Below are positions 7,489 to 14,095 of a stretch of 21,343 nucleotides of DNA, in pieces. The translations under genes were made by a program, and so were the position numbers. Under the pieces are notes generated by a model, which made no database searches, had not been told where the DNA came from, and saw nothing but the letters and a program-made list of their open reading frames with translations. The number at the start of each line of letters is the position of its first letter. Position 1 is the first letter of the stretch. This DNA is from JBBQKP01 sp038326995. Its GTDB lineage: Bacteria > Planctomycetota > Phycisphaerae > Tepidisphaerales > Tepidisphaeraceae. The stretch spans positions 1-21,343 of the forward strand of contig JBBQKP010000037.1 in the NCBI GenBank assembly GCA_038326995.1, in the 5' to 3' direction.

Positions 7489-7618
7489 CGTCGACGCCTT
7501 GTTGGCGTCGATGGTCCTGAAGTCATCAGGATCGGAAATCATGGAGCGCGGTTGGTTCCCAAAGGGCAGTGTCGCCCGTCCGACGGTCGGACGGGCGACA
7601 CGAACGCCCTTTTTTTGT
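7489..7618 (+). ncRNA. Candidate sigma-54-driven small RNA with terminal hairpin
   Basis: The segment from the predicted start point to the T-tract is about 130 nt. It holds three successive perfect hairpins: TCGACGCC / GGCGTCGA with loop TTGTT at 7491-7511, TCCTGA / TCAGGA with loop AGTCA at 7515-7531, and the 15-bp terminator stem at 7569-7601 with an outer 7-bp stem. Between the second and third is an unpaired stretch of about 29 nt (7532-7560) that could pair with targets. No known RNA family is recognised. It could be a trans-acting small RNA, or the leader of the Gfo/Idh gene about 100 bp downstream with the terminator acting as an attenuator. A short frame from the ATG at 7511 crosses the stems and has no Shine-Dalgarno site, so I judge it non-coding. 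Confidence 0.5.
7561..7617 (+). terminator. Strong intrinsic terminator
   Basis: A perfect 15-bp stem (7569-7583 with 7587-7601, loop CGG) is enclosed by a second 7-bp stem AAAGGGC (7561-7567) with GCCCTTT (7606-7612). The T-run starts inside the outer stem and continues to 7616. The T-tract lies on the plus strand, so it acts on plus-strand transcripts. The mirrored A-run AAA at 7561 on the other side is too short for efficient minus-strand action. Confidence 0.88.
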
Positions 7619-7716
7619 TTGATATGCTGGCTTCGGGAGGGTCGGTTCGGCCTTCTTTTTCCACCCGACTGGCCGGCCCGATTGCCCCTCAATAACCAAC
7701 TTGCTACGCTGAAGAA

Positions 7717-8736
7717 ATGGCAATCCAAATCGCATTCGCGGGCGTGGCTCACATTCATACGCCCGGGTTTATTTCGATGCTTTCGAAAAGGCCCGAGGTG
7801 AAGGTGACGCGTGTGTTTGATCCGCACCCGGTCAAGGCCGAGCGACGCGCGAAGGAACTGGGCGCTGCCGTCTCCACGGTGGATGAAATCGCTGGTGACC
7901 CATCCATCTCCGGCGTCGTCGTCTGCTCGGAAACGAATCGCCACCTCAATCTTGTCCTTCAACTGGCCGCATCGAAGAAGCACCTGTTCGTTGAGAAGCC
8001 GCTGGGCATGGCAGCCGACGATTCGGCCGCGATGGCGGACGCGATCGAGCGCGCGGGCGTCGCGTTCCAGACCGGCTACTTCTCGCGCGGCGGACGCGAA
8101 GTGCAGATGCTGCGAAAGCTCGTACAGGACGGCTCACTCGGCACAATCACCCGCGCCCGCGCCAGCAACTGCCACACCGGCGCACTGGGCGGCTGGTTCG
8201 ACGAAAAGCTTGAACACCCCGAACAATCGTGGCGATGGATGGCAGACATGCAGCAGTCGGGCGTGGGCGCGTTCGGCGACCTGGGCACACACATGCTCGA
8301 CCTGCTCATCTGGATTCTCGGCGACGTCGACAGCGTCACCGGGCAACTCGACAACGTCACCGCTCGATACCCCGGCTGCGACGAGAGCGGCGAAGCATTG
8401 CTCAGATTCAAATCCGGCGCGATCGCCACACTCGCGGCCGGCTGGGTCGATCACGCCGATCCCGTCAAGCTTCTGATCAGCGGCACTGAAGGGCATGGCG
8501 CGATCATCAACGGTCAGCTCCACGTCGTCAGTAAGAAGCTGCCCCAATTCGACGGCACCGCGCCGCTGCGGGGCAGTGAATTGCCCGCTGCCTGGCCTCA
8601 CGCATTCGAACTGTTTCTCGACAAGCTCGCGGGCAAGGACGTCTCGCTGGTCGGCGTTCGCGAAGCGGCCTACCGCTCAACAGTGATGAGCGCCATTTAC
8701 AAGGCCGCCCAGACCAAGTCGTGGGTCAGCATTTGA
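7717..8736 (+). CDS. Gfo/Idh/MocA-family NAD(P)-dependent oxidoreductase
   Basis: A 339-residue two-domain oxidoreductase, the usual family length. The N-terminal Rossmann domain starts with IAFAGVAHIHTPGF (residues 5-18), where the typical GxGxxG is replaced by GVAHIH. The family EKP motif is in KKHLFVEKPLG (Glu93-Lys94-Pro95; the lysine is the usual catalytic or substrate-binding residue). The second domain contains GAFGDLGTHMLDLLIW (Asp188, His192), the typical substrate-site signature. Members oxidise or reduce sugars, inositols and related polyols; the substrate cannot be predicted here. The ATG is preceded by a weak GAAGAA. It lies about 100 bp beyond the strong terminator, so it probably has its own promoter unless that terminator is regulated. 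It is convergent with the TadG-like gene. Confidence 0.93.
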   Translation: MAIQIAFAGVAHIHTPGFISMLSKRPEVKVTRVFDPHPVKAERRAKELGAAVSTVDEIAGDPSISGVVVCSETNRHLNLVLQLAASKKHLFVEKPLGMAADDSAAMADAIERAGVAFQTGYFSRGGREVQMLRKLVQDGSLGTITRARASNCHTGALGGWFDEKLEHPEQSWRWMADMQQSGVGAFGDLGTHMLDLLIWILGDVDSVTGQLDNVTARYPGCDESGEALLRFKSGAIATLAAGWVDHADPVKLLISGTEGHGAIINGQLHVVSKKLPQFDGTAPLRGSELPAAWPHAFELFLDKLAGKDVSLVGVREAAYRSTVMSAIYKAAQTKSWVSI

Positions 8737-8824
8737 TGGAAGCGAGCCGTACACGAGATAATCGGGTTTGCCGCATATCGTTGCTTTGAGTTTCGAAGTG
8801 GCAATGCTCCAGAGGGATTGGACC

Positions 8825-8863
8825 AAAAAACGCCGCCGCCCTTTCGTGAAGAGGGCGGCGGCG
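8825..8863 (-). terminator. Intrinsic terminator for the TadG-like gene
   Basis: A perfect 12-bp GC-rich stem (CGCCGCCGCCCT at 8831-8842 with its complement at 8852-8863, 9-nt loop) is followed on the minus strand by six T residues (plus-strand A-run at 8825-8830). It lies about 80 nt past the TadG-like stop codon, beyond the 14-bp array. There is no T-run on the plus-strand side, so it is directional. Confidence 0.85.
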
Positions 8864-8872
8864 GACTCAAGC

Positions 8873-8942
8873 GATGGACTGCTTGCGATGGACTTCTTGC
8901 GATGGACTTCTTGCGATGGACTGCTTGTGATGGACTGCTTCT
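8873..8942. repeat. 14-bp tandem array (consensus GATGGACTGCTTGC)
   Basis: GATGGACT recurs at 8873, 8887, 8901, 8915 and 8929, an exact 14-bp period. The units alternate between ACTGCTTGC and ACTTCTTGC endings. The array starts directly after the TadG-like stop codon (8945-8947) and ends just before the terminator, so it would lie in the 3' untranslated region of that mRNA. Confidence 0.9.
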
Positions 8943-8944
8943 GA

Positions 8945-10027
8945 TTACTTGATCGTCACGAGCGTTCGCGAGGTGCCGGGGGTTTGGGTGACGACGGTGA
9001 CGGTCTTGGTCGAGCCAGGCGTGCTGGTCGAAGAGCCCGGCGTGGTGGTGGTGGTCGTCTTTGATGAGCCCGTTGAGCTGCCACTTGTATTTCCGCTGGT
9101 GTTATTGCCGTTGCCGGAGTTGGTGCTGGAGTTCGACGCGGTGCCTGCGTTAGCGCCTGATTTTGTGTTGGTGCCGGAGTTGGTGCTGGTGTTGTTCGAC
9201 TTAGGCGGCGTGTTGGTCTTGCTGGTGGTGTTGGTATTGGCGGAGGTGGAGGCTCTGTTGTTGCCGCTCGAATTTGATGATGCCGTGGTCCTGGTCGGCG
9301 TCGTCGAAGTGCTTCTGGTGCTGGTGGTGACTTGAGTGTTGGACCTCGCCTGAGTGTTATTCGCCTGAGTGTTGTTCGCCTGAGTGTTGTTCGCCTGCGT
9401 GCTGGTGTTTGCGGGCGGGGTGCTATTGGATGTCGAAGCAGCAGTCTTCACGGTGCTGGTGGTCGAGGAAGGCGGGGTTGAGGTGTTGGATCCTGGTGTT
9501 GTGGTGGTGAAGGTGGCGACATTGAACCCGGCCGGCACGCCCGAAAGCATGACCAGTGATTCGCTGCGAACGGTGGAGTCCTGGCCGCTGGTGAGGAGCT
9601 GGGCGAAGAAGAGCGGCATGCCGTCGCGAGCGAAGGAGTGTTCGAGCGTGACGCTGACGGCGTTGGCGAGTTTGATGTCGTTGGTTTCGAAGAACCGCTT
9701 GCTGGCCGGGTCGTAGACGCCGATGCGGACGGAGCCGGTGCGGGTTTTGACCGACGACCCGTCGACGGTATTGCGGGTGATGATCAAATTGGCGGCGGCG
9801 AGGACGGAGGTGATATCGCCGCCTTCGATGAGCCGCATCCCGCCGGCACGGACGGCCGCGTCGGCGGCGGTTTTGAGCTCGGCCCGGGCGACGGTCACGC
9901 GGCCGAAATCGACGGCCAGGACGCAGATTCCCAGGATCAGTATGAGTGAGAAGGTCGCATAGATCAGGACTGAGCCGGACGACACCCTTACGATTCGATC
10001 ACGACGACTGCAAGTGAGATTCACCAT
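8945..10027 (-). CDS. TadG-like membrane-anchored protein with Ser/Thr/Asn-rich stalk
   Basis: A 360-residue protein in two parts. The N-terminal part is the TadE/TadG-like anchor: SSGSVLIYATFSLILILGICVLAVDFGRV, a membrane helix at about 18-41, then RAELKTAADAAVRAGGMRL. This is the pattern of the Flp-pilus-assembly TadG family, whose members are inserted in the inner membrane. From about residue 173 to the end the sequence is almost entirely Ser, Thr, Asn, Gly and Pro, including TQANN repeats, and ends in TVVTQTPGTSRTLVTIK. Such a tail is expected to be extended and exported, as a stalk or glycosylated spacer. It lacks the von Willebrand-type domain of full TadG proteins. The start is ATG 10027 or the adjacent GTG at 10024, which has the better-spaced GAGG. 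No other tad genes are nearby. Confidence 0.85.
   Translation of the reverse strand: MVNLTCSRRDRIVRVSSGSVLIYATFSLILILGICVLAVDFGRVTVARAELKTAADAAVRAGGMRLIEGGDITSVLAAANLIITRNTVDGSSVKTRTGSVRIGVYDPASKRFFETNDIKLANAVSVTLEHSFARDGMPLFFAQLLTSGQDSTVRSESLVMLSGVPAGFNVATFTTTTPGSNTSTPPSSTTSTVKTAASTSNSTPPANTSTQANNTQANNTQANNTQARSNTQVTTSTRSTSTTPTRTTASSNSSGNNRASTSANTNTTSKTNTPPKSNNTSTNSGTNTKSGANAGTASNSSTNSGNGNNTSGNTSGSSTGSSKTTTTTTPGSSTSTPGSTKTVTVVTQTPGTSRTLVTIK
9346..9405. repeat. Four 15-bp tandem units encoding TQANN
   Basis: The unit TCGCCTGAGTGTTGT occurs at 9361 and 9376 exactly, with variants at 9346 (one change) and 9391 (three changes). On the coding strand it reads as Asn-Asn-Thr-Gln-Ala repeats in the low-complexity stalk of the TadG-like protein. 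The multiple-of-three length keeps the frame, so copy number could vary without loss of the protein. Confidence 0.9.
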
Positions 10028-10264
10028 GCCTCAAACATGACTCGCATTCGATTCGCGGCCAGTTGCGTCAAGAAATTAATCGACCCATTCGATGTATCGG
10101 ACGTGCCGGGCGTGCGAAGTGTGAGATGCGAAACGGTTGTAACGCTCTGGCGTTTGTCACTCTCGCAAATCCGGACTAGACGCCTAGCAATATGTTTGTT
10201 CAAACGAACGAAAATGTCCTGCCGGACGGGCGGAATGAAGCCTCGCCGGTGCAGCGTTATTTAA
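10028..10264. other. Intergenic region upstream of the TadG-like gene
   Basis: A 237-bp gap between the TadG-like start and the 3' end of the SpoU-type methyltransferase, both on the minus strand. It should carry the TadG-like promoter, but no convincing -35/-10 pair is visible. Its main feature is the 22-bp sequence at 10210-10231, which recurs at 20732-20753. Confidence 0.5.
10210..10231 (+). repeat. Single arm of a dispersed repeat (copy of 20732-20753)
   Basis: Twenty-two bases around the core GTCCTGCCGGACGGGC are identical to the right arm region of the inverted repeat at 20688-20754, 10.5 kb away and in the same orientation. Here only one arm is present. The flanking sequence differs completely, as expected for a dispersed short repeat rather than a gene duplication. 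Confidence 0.75.
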
Positions 10265-11050
10265 TTACTCTTGGCCCTTTTCGACTGCGTCTTCTGTTGA
10301 GATTGCTTGCGCGGGCGATCGGCGTTGCCTTGCGGCCTCGGCGATGACGATCGCCGACGCGTGTGAGAGGCTCAGGCTGCTCGCGCCGCCCAAAGTGGGA
10401 ATGGTGATGAGCCGGTCGCACACTTCTCGCATGGCCCCGCTGAGCCCGCGTTTTTCGCCGCCGATGGCGATGAGTGAAGGCCCGGCGAGTTTGATGTCGT
10501 GCATCGTGCGTTTTGCTTTTGCGAGGCATCCATAGAACCGCACGCCGAGCTTTTTGATTTCCTTGAGTTCGGAAATTTCCTGAACCTGAACGAGCGGAAG
10601 GCGTTCGTAGGCGCCGCTTGCGGGCCGGGCGATTTCGGTGGGATCGAGATCCCACAAATGTTTTTTGACGAGCAGTGCGTCGACGCCCATGGCCTCAGCG
10701 GTGCGGATGACGAAGCCGAGATTTCGAGCATCGTCGACGCCTTCGAGCAGCACGAGCAAGGGCGCGTGGCTGGCGGATTGCAGCTTGTGCGCAATTTCGC
10801 CGACGGTCCATCGTGCGACGGGCGAAACGCGTGCGAGGACGCCGCCGTGCGACAGGCCGTGGGCCATGGAATCGAGTTCGCGAAGGTCGCAGAGCTTGAT
10901 TGGAATCTGCAGCATTTCTGCGATGGCGGTGATTTCCGAGACCTCTTCCGCTTCGCGGTGCATGCCGTGCTTGAGCAGGATCACCTCGAAGCGGCGAGAC
11001 CGCGCTCGCAGTGCCGCCAGCACTGAAATTCGGCCTTCAAGAATCTCCAT
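10265..11050 (-). CDS. SpoU/TrmH-family RNA 2'-O-methyltransferase
   Basis: A 261-residue SAM-dependent RNA ribose methyltransferase with the knotted SPOUT fold. The N-terminal 80 or so residues match a substrate-binding domain (MEILEGRISVLAALRA..). The catalytic motifs follow: motif 1 LLEGVDDARNLGFVIRTAEA (Asn110, Arg116), motif 2 IAIGGEKRGLS (Glu199) and motif 3 IPTLGGASSLSLSHASAI. Motif 3 normally reads SLNVS; here the conserved Asn is Ser227. The target (23S rRNA guanosine as in RlmB, or a tRNA) cannot be told. The ATG at 11050 has GAGG six bases upstream. Its start overlaps the end of the preceding glycosyltransferase-like gene by 14 bp, which indicates an operon with translational coupling. 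Confidence 0.92.
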   Translation of the reverse strand: MEILEGRISVLAALRARSRRFEVILLKHGMHREAEEVSEITAIAEMLQIPIKLCDLRELDSMAHGLSHGGVLARVSPVARWTVGEIAHKLQSASHAPLLVLLEGVDDARNLGFVIRTAEAMGVDALLVKKHLWDLDPTEIARPASGAYERLPLVQVQEISELKEIKKLGVRFYGCLAKAKRTMHDIKLAGPSLIAIGGEKRGLSGAMREVCDRLITIPTLGGASSLSLSHASAIVIAEAARQRRSPAQAISTEDAVEKGQE

Positions 11051-11861
11051 GTCGAACCTCGGGAAGGACTGAAGTCAGCGCCTGATACATGGCCTTGGCG
11101 ATGAAGCGCGGCGCGCGGGCCTCGGCGAGCCGAATTTTTCCCGGTTCGAAAGTCAGAGATCCTGCCTGAGATTTGCTGGTCATTACGACGGGCATCGAAC
11201 GTTCACGCACCATTCGCAGTGGCAATTTTTCGATCGGTGCCATGCCGCAATAAAGGGCGGCGTCGGCGAGGGCAATGAGCTCTTGCCACGACGTGAACGG
11301 CCGGGTGATGAGGTGGGCCGACTGTGCGGCGCGGCTGAGTCTGATGATCGGCGGCGCTTCAACGCCTTGTCCCCAGACGAGCAGCTTGATCTTCGGGTCC
11401 ACGCAATTTGCCAGGCCCGCGGCGTGGACGGCGAGTCGGTGTCCGCAATCGCGGCTGCTCGTGCCGGGGGCGACGATGATCTTGAGATCCAGCGGAATGC
11501 CGAGCTTTGTTCGCAGTTCGTCACGCGACTGCGAGACGATCGGCGGGGCTATGACATCCTGGTCTTGACTCGCATTGGCGTCAGCTCGTGAACGAATATG
11601 TTGAGGATCAAACAGTCCGGGATGATTGATCGTCAGGCGTTTTGGAAAAAGTCCCGCAGCGCGGATGGCTGAGGCGCCGTAGGCGTAGATGGCGTCGAAG
11701 TGGATGCTGGCCTGTCTCAGTGAGGCGGCCTCTCGAAGAATCGACGTCCAGTTCGTTTGCACATTGCGATCATGAACCGCATCGCCCGGCGCGAGCGCAT
11801 CGCGCGCGGCCGCCGCCGTGTCGATGTCCATGTCCTCCGACCTGATCTGCAAAATGCGCAT
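11037..11861 (-). CDS. GT4-like glycosyltransferase, short
   Basis: A 274-residue protein that resembles the GT-B fold. It starts with a beta-strand pattern MRILQIRSED, and its C-terminal half follows a GT4 outline: KIIVAPGTSSRDCGHRLAVHAAGLA (127-151), KLLVWGQG (159-166), LITRPFTSWQELIALADAALY (184-204) and LRMVRERSMPVVMTS (215-229), where nucleotide-sugar transferases bind the donor. The usual E-x7-E is not intact, and the protein is about 100 residues shorter than typical GT4 enzymes, mainly in the N-terminal acceptor domain. It may be a divergent or inactive member. The ATG at 11861 lacks a Shine-Dalgarno site; an internal ATG at 11831 has GGAGG just upstream but would remove the first strand. 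It is upstream of and overlaps the RNA methyltransferase and is divergent from hisD with 57 bp between. Confidence 0.6.
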   Translation of the reverse strand: MRILQIRSEDMDIDTAAAARDALAPGDAVHDRNVQTNWTSILREAASLRQASIHFDAIYAYGASAIRAAGLFPKRLTINHPGLFDPQHIRSRADANASQDQDVIAPPIVSQSRDELRTKLGIPLDLKIIVAPGTSSRDCGHRLAVHAAGLANCVDPKIKLLVWGQGVEAPPIIRLSRAAQSAHLITRPFTSWQELIALADAALYCGMAPIEKLPLRMVRERSMPVVMTSKSQAGSLTFEPGKIRLAEARAPRFIAKAMYQALTSVLPEVRHGDS

Positions 11862-11918
11862 GTCGCGATCGAGACTACGCCCCTCGCACCTTTGTCACAA
11901 GCCGCCTACAGTCGGATC
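11862..11918. promoter_or_regulatory. 57-bp divergent promoter region, glycosyltransferase-like / hisD
   Basis: The two start codons point away from each other with 57 bp between them. Both promoters must lie here or extend into the coding ends. I see no clear -10/-35 pair and no histidine leader peptide or attenuator upstream of hisD. Confidence 0.4.
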
Positions 11919-13268
11919 ATGATTCCGACGATCAATTACACGACCCCTGACGGAAAGGAAGCGGCAGACGAAATCCTGCGCCGCTTGCGTCTGGATGTCG
12001 GCAAACTCACCAGTAAAGACGGCGAATTCGCGCGGGTGCAGAGCGTGGTCGAGTCGGTCATTAACGACGTGGCCGGGCGAGGCGATGTTGCGCTAGTGGA
12101 CGCGGCGCGTCGGTTTGATGATGCCGCATTTCAGGAGAGCGATCTCGTTGTCGAGGCGGATGAACTGGCGAAGGCCGCTGCGCAAACGCCGGCTGATTTA
12201 CTGGCCGCGCTCAGGCGGTCGATCGCGCAGGTGCGGGAGTATCAAACGCACATCATGCCCAGAGAAGTTGGTGTGCTTGCACGCGACGGCGTGGAGCTCG
12301 GGCTGAAGTTCACGCCGATCGAGAACGTCGGCTTGTACGTGCCGGGCGGGAAGGCGAGCTATCCGAGTTCGCTCATCATGCTCGCGGTGCCGGCCCAAGT
12401 TGCGGGCGTGAAGCGATTGGTGGTGTGCACGCCGCCCAGGAATCAGAACAGCAAAAAAGAGGGCGGCGATCTGCTTTTGGCGGCGGCGCATGAACTGGGG
12501 ATCAAGAGGGTGTTTCGCGTCGGCGGGGCGGCGGCGATTGCTGCGATGGCGATCGGCACGAAGACGATTACGCGGGTCGACAAGATCGCCGGGCCCGGAA
12601 ATCTCTACGCGCAGGCGGCGAAGCGGATGGTCTTTGGCGCAGTCGGCATCGACGGATTTTTCGGGCCCAGCGAGATCGTGATTCTCGCGGACGATACGGC
12701 AGACGCGGCGTCCGTCGCGGCGGATCTTTTGGCACAGGCGGAGCACGATCCGGGCCTTTGCTTTTTGCTTACGACATCGCACGCACTGGCCGACGCGGTG
12801 AAGCAGGAGATCGACGAGCAGCTCAAACATTTGTCACGTGAGGCGGCGATCGTTCGCGCTCTGGAATCGGGCAGTGCGATCATCACACACCCTTCGATGG
12901 ACGCGCTGATCGAACTGGCGAACGACTTCGCGGCAGAGCACGTGAGCGTGCAGGTGCGCGATGAAAAGGATGTGTTATCGAAGCTGAAGAACGCGGGCGC
13001 AATTTTCATCGGCGCGTTTTCGCCCGTCGCGGCGGGCGATTATCTGGCCGGGCCGAGCCATTGTCTGCCCACGAACACGACGGCGCGATTTGCGGGCGGC
13101 ATCAGTGTTTATGAATTTCTAAAGCGAACGGGCACGGTGCGGTATACGAAGAGCGGGCTGAGCAAGGATGCGGGCTCGATCGAATTGATCGCGTCGGCAG
13201 AGGGTTTGGACGCGCATGCCAAAAGTTCGACGGCTGGGGTGCGACGGAGTAAGCGCGATCCCGCGTAG
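11919..13268 (+). CDS. hisD: Histidinol dehydrogenase
   Basis: A 449-residue zinc enzyme that carries out the last two steps of histidine biosynthesis, L-histidinol to L-histidine with two NAD+. The family signatures are NVGLYVPGGKASYPSSLIMLAVPAQ (137-160), the long block KIAGPGNLYAQAAKRMVFGAVGIDGFFGPSEIVILAD (222-258) and GDYLAGPSHCLPT (373-385). By analogy to the E. coli enzyme, the zinc ligands are Gln273, His276 (LAQAEHDP), Asp374 and His433. The catalytic pair Glu-His is Glu340-His341 (AAEHVS). All are present, so the enzyme should be active. The frame is open further upstream, but the ATG at 11919 gives the normal family length. The gene stands alone, without other his genes, which is usual in planctomycetes. 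Its stop codon is the first three bases of a palindromic repeat. Confidence 0.97.
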   Translation: MIPTINYTTPDGKEAADEILRRLRLDVGKLTSKDGEFARVQSVVESVINDVAGRGDVALVDAARRFDDAAFQESDLVVEADELAKAAAQTPADLLAALRRSIAQVREYQTHIMPREVGVLARDGVELGLKFTPIENVGLYVPGGKASYPSSLIMLAVPAQVAGVKRLVVCTPPRNQNSKKEGGDLLLAAAHELGIKRVFRVGGAAAIAAMAIGTKTITRVDKIAGPGNLYAQAAKRMVFGAVGIDGFFGPSEIVILADDTADAASVAADLLAQAEHDPGLCFLLTTSHALADAVKQEIDEQLKHLSREAAIVRALESGSAIITHPSMDALIELANDFAAEHVSVQVRDEKDVLSKLKNAGAIFIGAFSPVAAGDYLAGPSHCLPTNTTARFAGGISVYEFLKRTGTVRYTKSGLSKDAGSIELIASAEGLDAHAKSSTAGVRRSKRDPA

Positions 13269-13333
13269 CCGCCAGCTTGCTGGCGATTAATGTGCAGGTC
13301 GGGGTTAACGAAGCGTCAGCAAGCTGGCGGCTA
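13266..13333. repeat. REP-like double palindrome at the hisD stop codon
   Basis: A 17-bp arm TAGCCGCCAGCTTGCTG (13266-13282) is repeated as its exact complement at 13317-13333, with a 34-nt spacer. Each arm region is itself a small palindrome: CGCCAGC-TT-GCTGGCG at 13270-13285 is perfect, and the other has one mismatch. This nested layout is that of REP/BIME-type elements, which can stabilise mRNA ends or act as terminators. The hisD TAG stop is inside the left arm. No T-tract follows. Confidence 0.8.
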
Positions 13334-13519
13334 AACTCGGAAAGGCGACGCTTTTGTAGCTGGTGTTTGATTTGTCTCGCGTTTTTATTTTTTGCGAAAA
13401 ATCGAGAAGCGACAGAGCACTTGCGCGACACTGGGAGTGATGGCGAATCGCTTGTGTAGGTGAATCCCTGATGTGCGCCTTGGCAAGCCACCCTACTCTC
13501 TCCTAGTATCATTTGGGTG

Positions 13520-14095
13520 ATGGATGAGCGAACGGATATCGAGTTGGTGGCGTTGATTGCCCGCGAAGGCGACGCCGCCGTCCGTATTTTGTTCGACCGT
13601 TACTCGCCGATCATGTTGGCGCTGTCGAGAAAAATTCTGAGCAGGCCCGATGAGGCCGAGGAAGTCGTGAATGACGCCTTCATGGAGCTGTTTCGTAAAT
13701 CAGGGCTGTATTCGGCCGAGCGTGGTCACGTCAAATCGTATCTGTTGATTCTCACGCGGAGCCGGTCTCTGGACAGACTTAGGCAGCGCAAGTCGGGACC
13801 GCGGCGTGAAGTGGCCCGGCTCGATGCGCAGGACGAAAGTCTGCTGACGGCAAATTCGCGTCCGACAGACAGGGCAGAGCAGAGCGAAGAAGCCGATAGG
13901 ATGCGGGCGGTGGTTGACTGCTTGCCGCCCGACGAGCGCCTGGCGATCGAGTCGGCGTATTACGGCGGGTTATCGCACCAGGAAATCGCTGAAAAGTTGG
14001 GTGAACCTTTGGGAACGGTCAAAGGCAGAATCAGGCGCGGTTTGATCCGTATGAGGGATCACTTACGTATCAGGGATGGAAAGAGTCTCGTATGA
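13520..14095 (+). CDS. ECF-type RNA polymerase sigma factor
   Basis: A 191-residue sigma-70-family factor of the extracytoplasmic-function type, with only regions 2 and 4. Region 2 covers about residues 20-95 (ILFDRYSPIMLALSRKILSRPDEAEEVVNDAFMELF, then YLLILTRSRSLDRLRQRK, the -10 recognition part). Region 4 covers about 130-185 (CLPPDERLAIESAYYGGLSHQEIAEKLGEPLGTVKGRIRRGLIRMRDHL, the helix-turn-helix for the -35 element). The ATG at 13520 follows an in-frame GTG at 13517; neither has a strong Shine-Dalgarno site. The stop overlaps the start of the RskA-type anti-sigma gene in the sequence ATGA, so the two are translationally coupled and make a SigK/RskA-like signalling pair. Autoregulation is common for such pairs but is not shown here. 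Confidence 0.95.
   Translation: MDERTDIELVALIAREGDAAVRILFDRYSPIMLALSRKILSRPDEAEEVVNDAFMELFRKSGLYSAERGHVKSYLLILTRSRSLDRLRQRKSGPRREVARLDAQDESLLTANSRPTDRAEQSEEADRMRAVVDCLPPDERLAIESAYYGGLSHQEIAEKLGEPLGTVKGRIRRGLIRMRDHLRIRDGKSLV

Larger units (their letters stand above)
7174..7716. other. Non-coding region with a promoter, hairpins and a terminator
   Basis: A 543-bp gap between two plus-strand genes. In order it contains a hairpin GCCCA / TGGGC at 7293-7307 with no T-tract, a spaced inverted repeat GCGCG / CGCGC at 7323-7356, a dyad TCCCGA / TCGGGA at 7378-7401, the sigma-54-type promoter at 7462-7479, the candidate RNA gene at about 7489-7618 and about 100 bp of leader before the Gfo/Idh gene. 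Open frames across it run through the hairpins and match no protein family that I recognise. Confidence 0.7.

Noticed and set aside
7499..7801. Small open frame across the candidate RNA and terminator
   Set aside because: It reads straight through the terminator stem and T-run, has no Shine-Dalgarno site, and overlaps the Gfo/Idh start in another frame.
8949..9335. Hydrophobic Val/Leu-rich frame on the plus strand
   Set aside because: It is antisense to the Ser/Thr/Asn-rich stalk of the TadG-like gene; Val/Leu runs are the automatic complement of such codons.
11140..11165. tRNA T-loop-like GGTTCGAAA (also near 3715)
   Set aside because: Both lie inside coding genes and no acceptor, D or anticodon stems can be formed around them.
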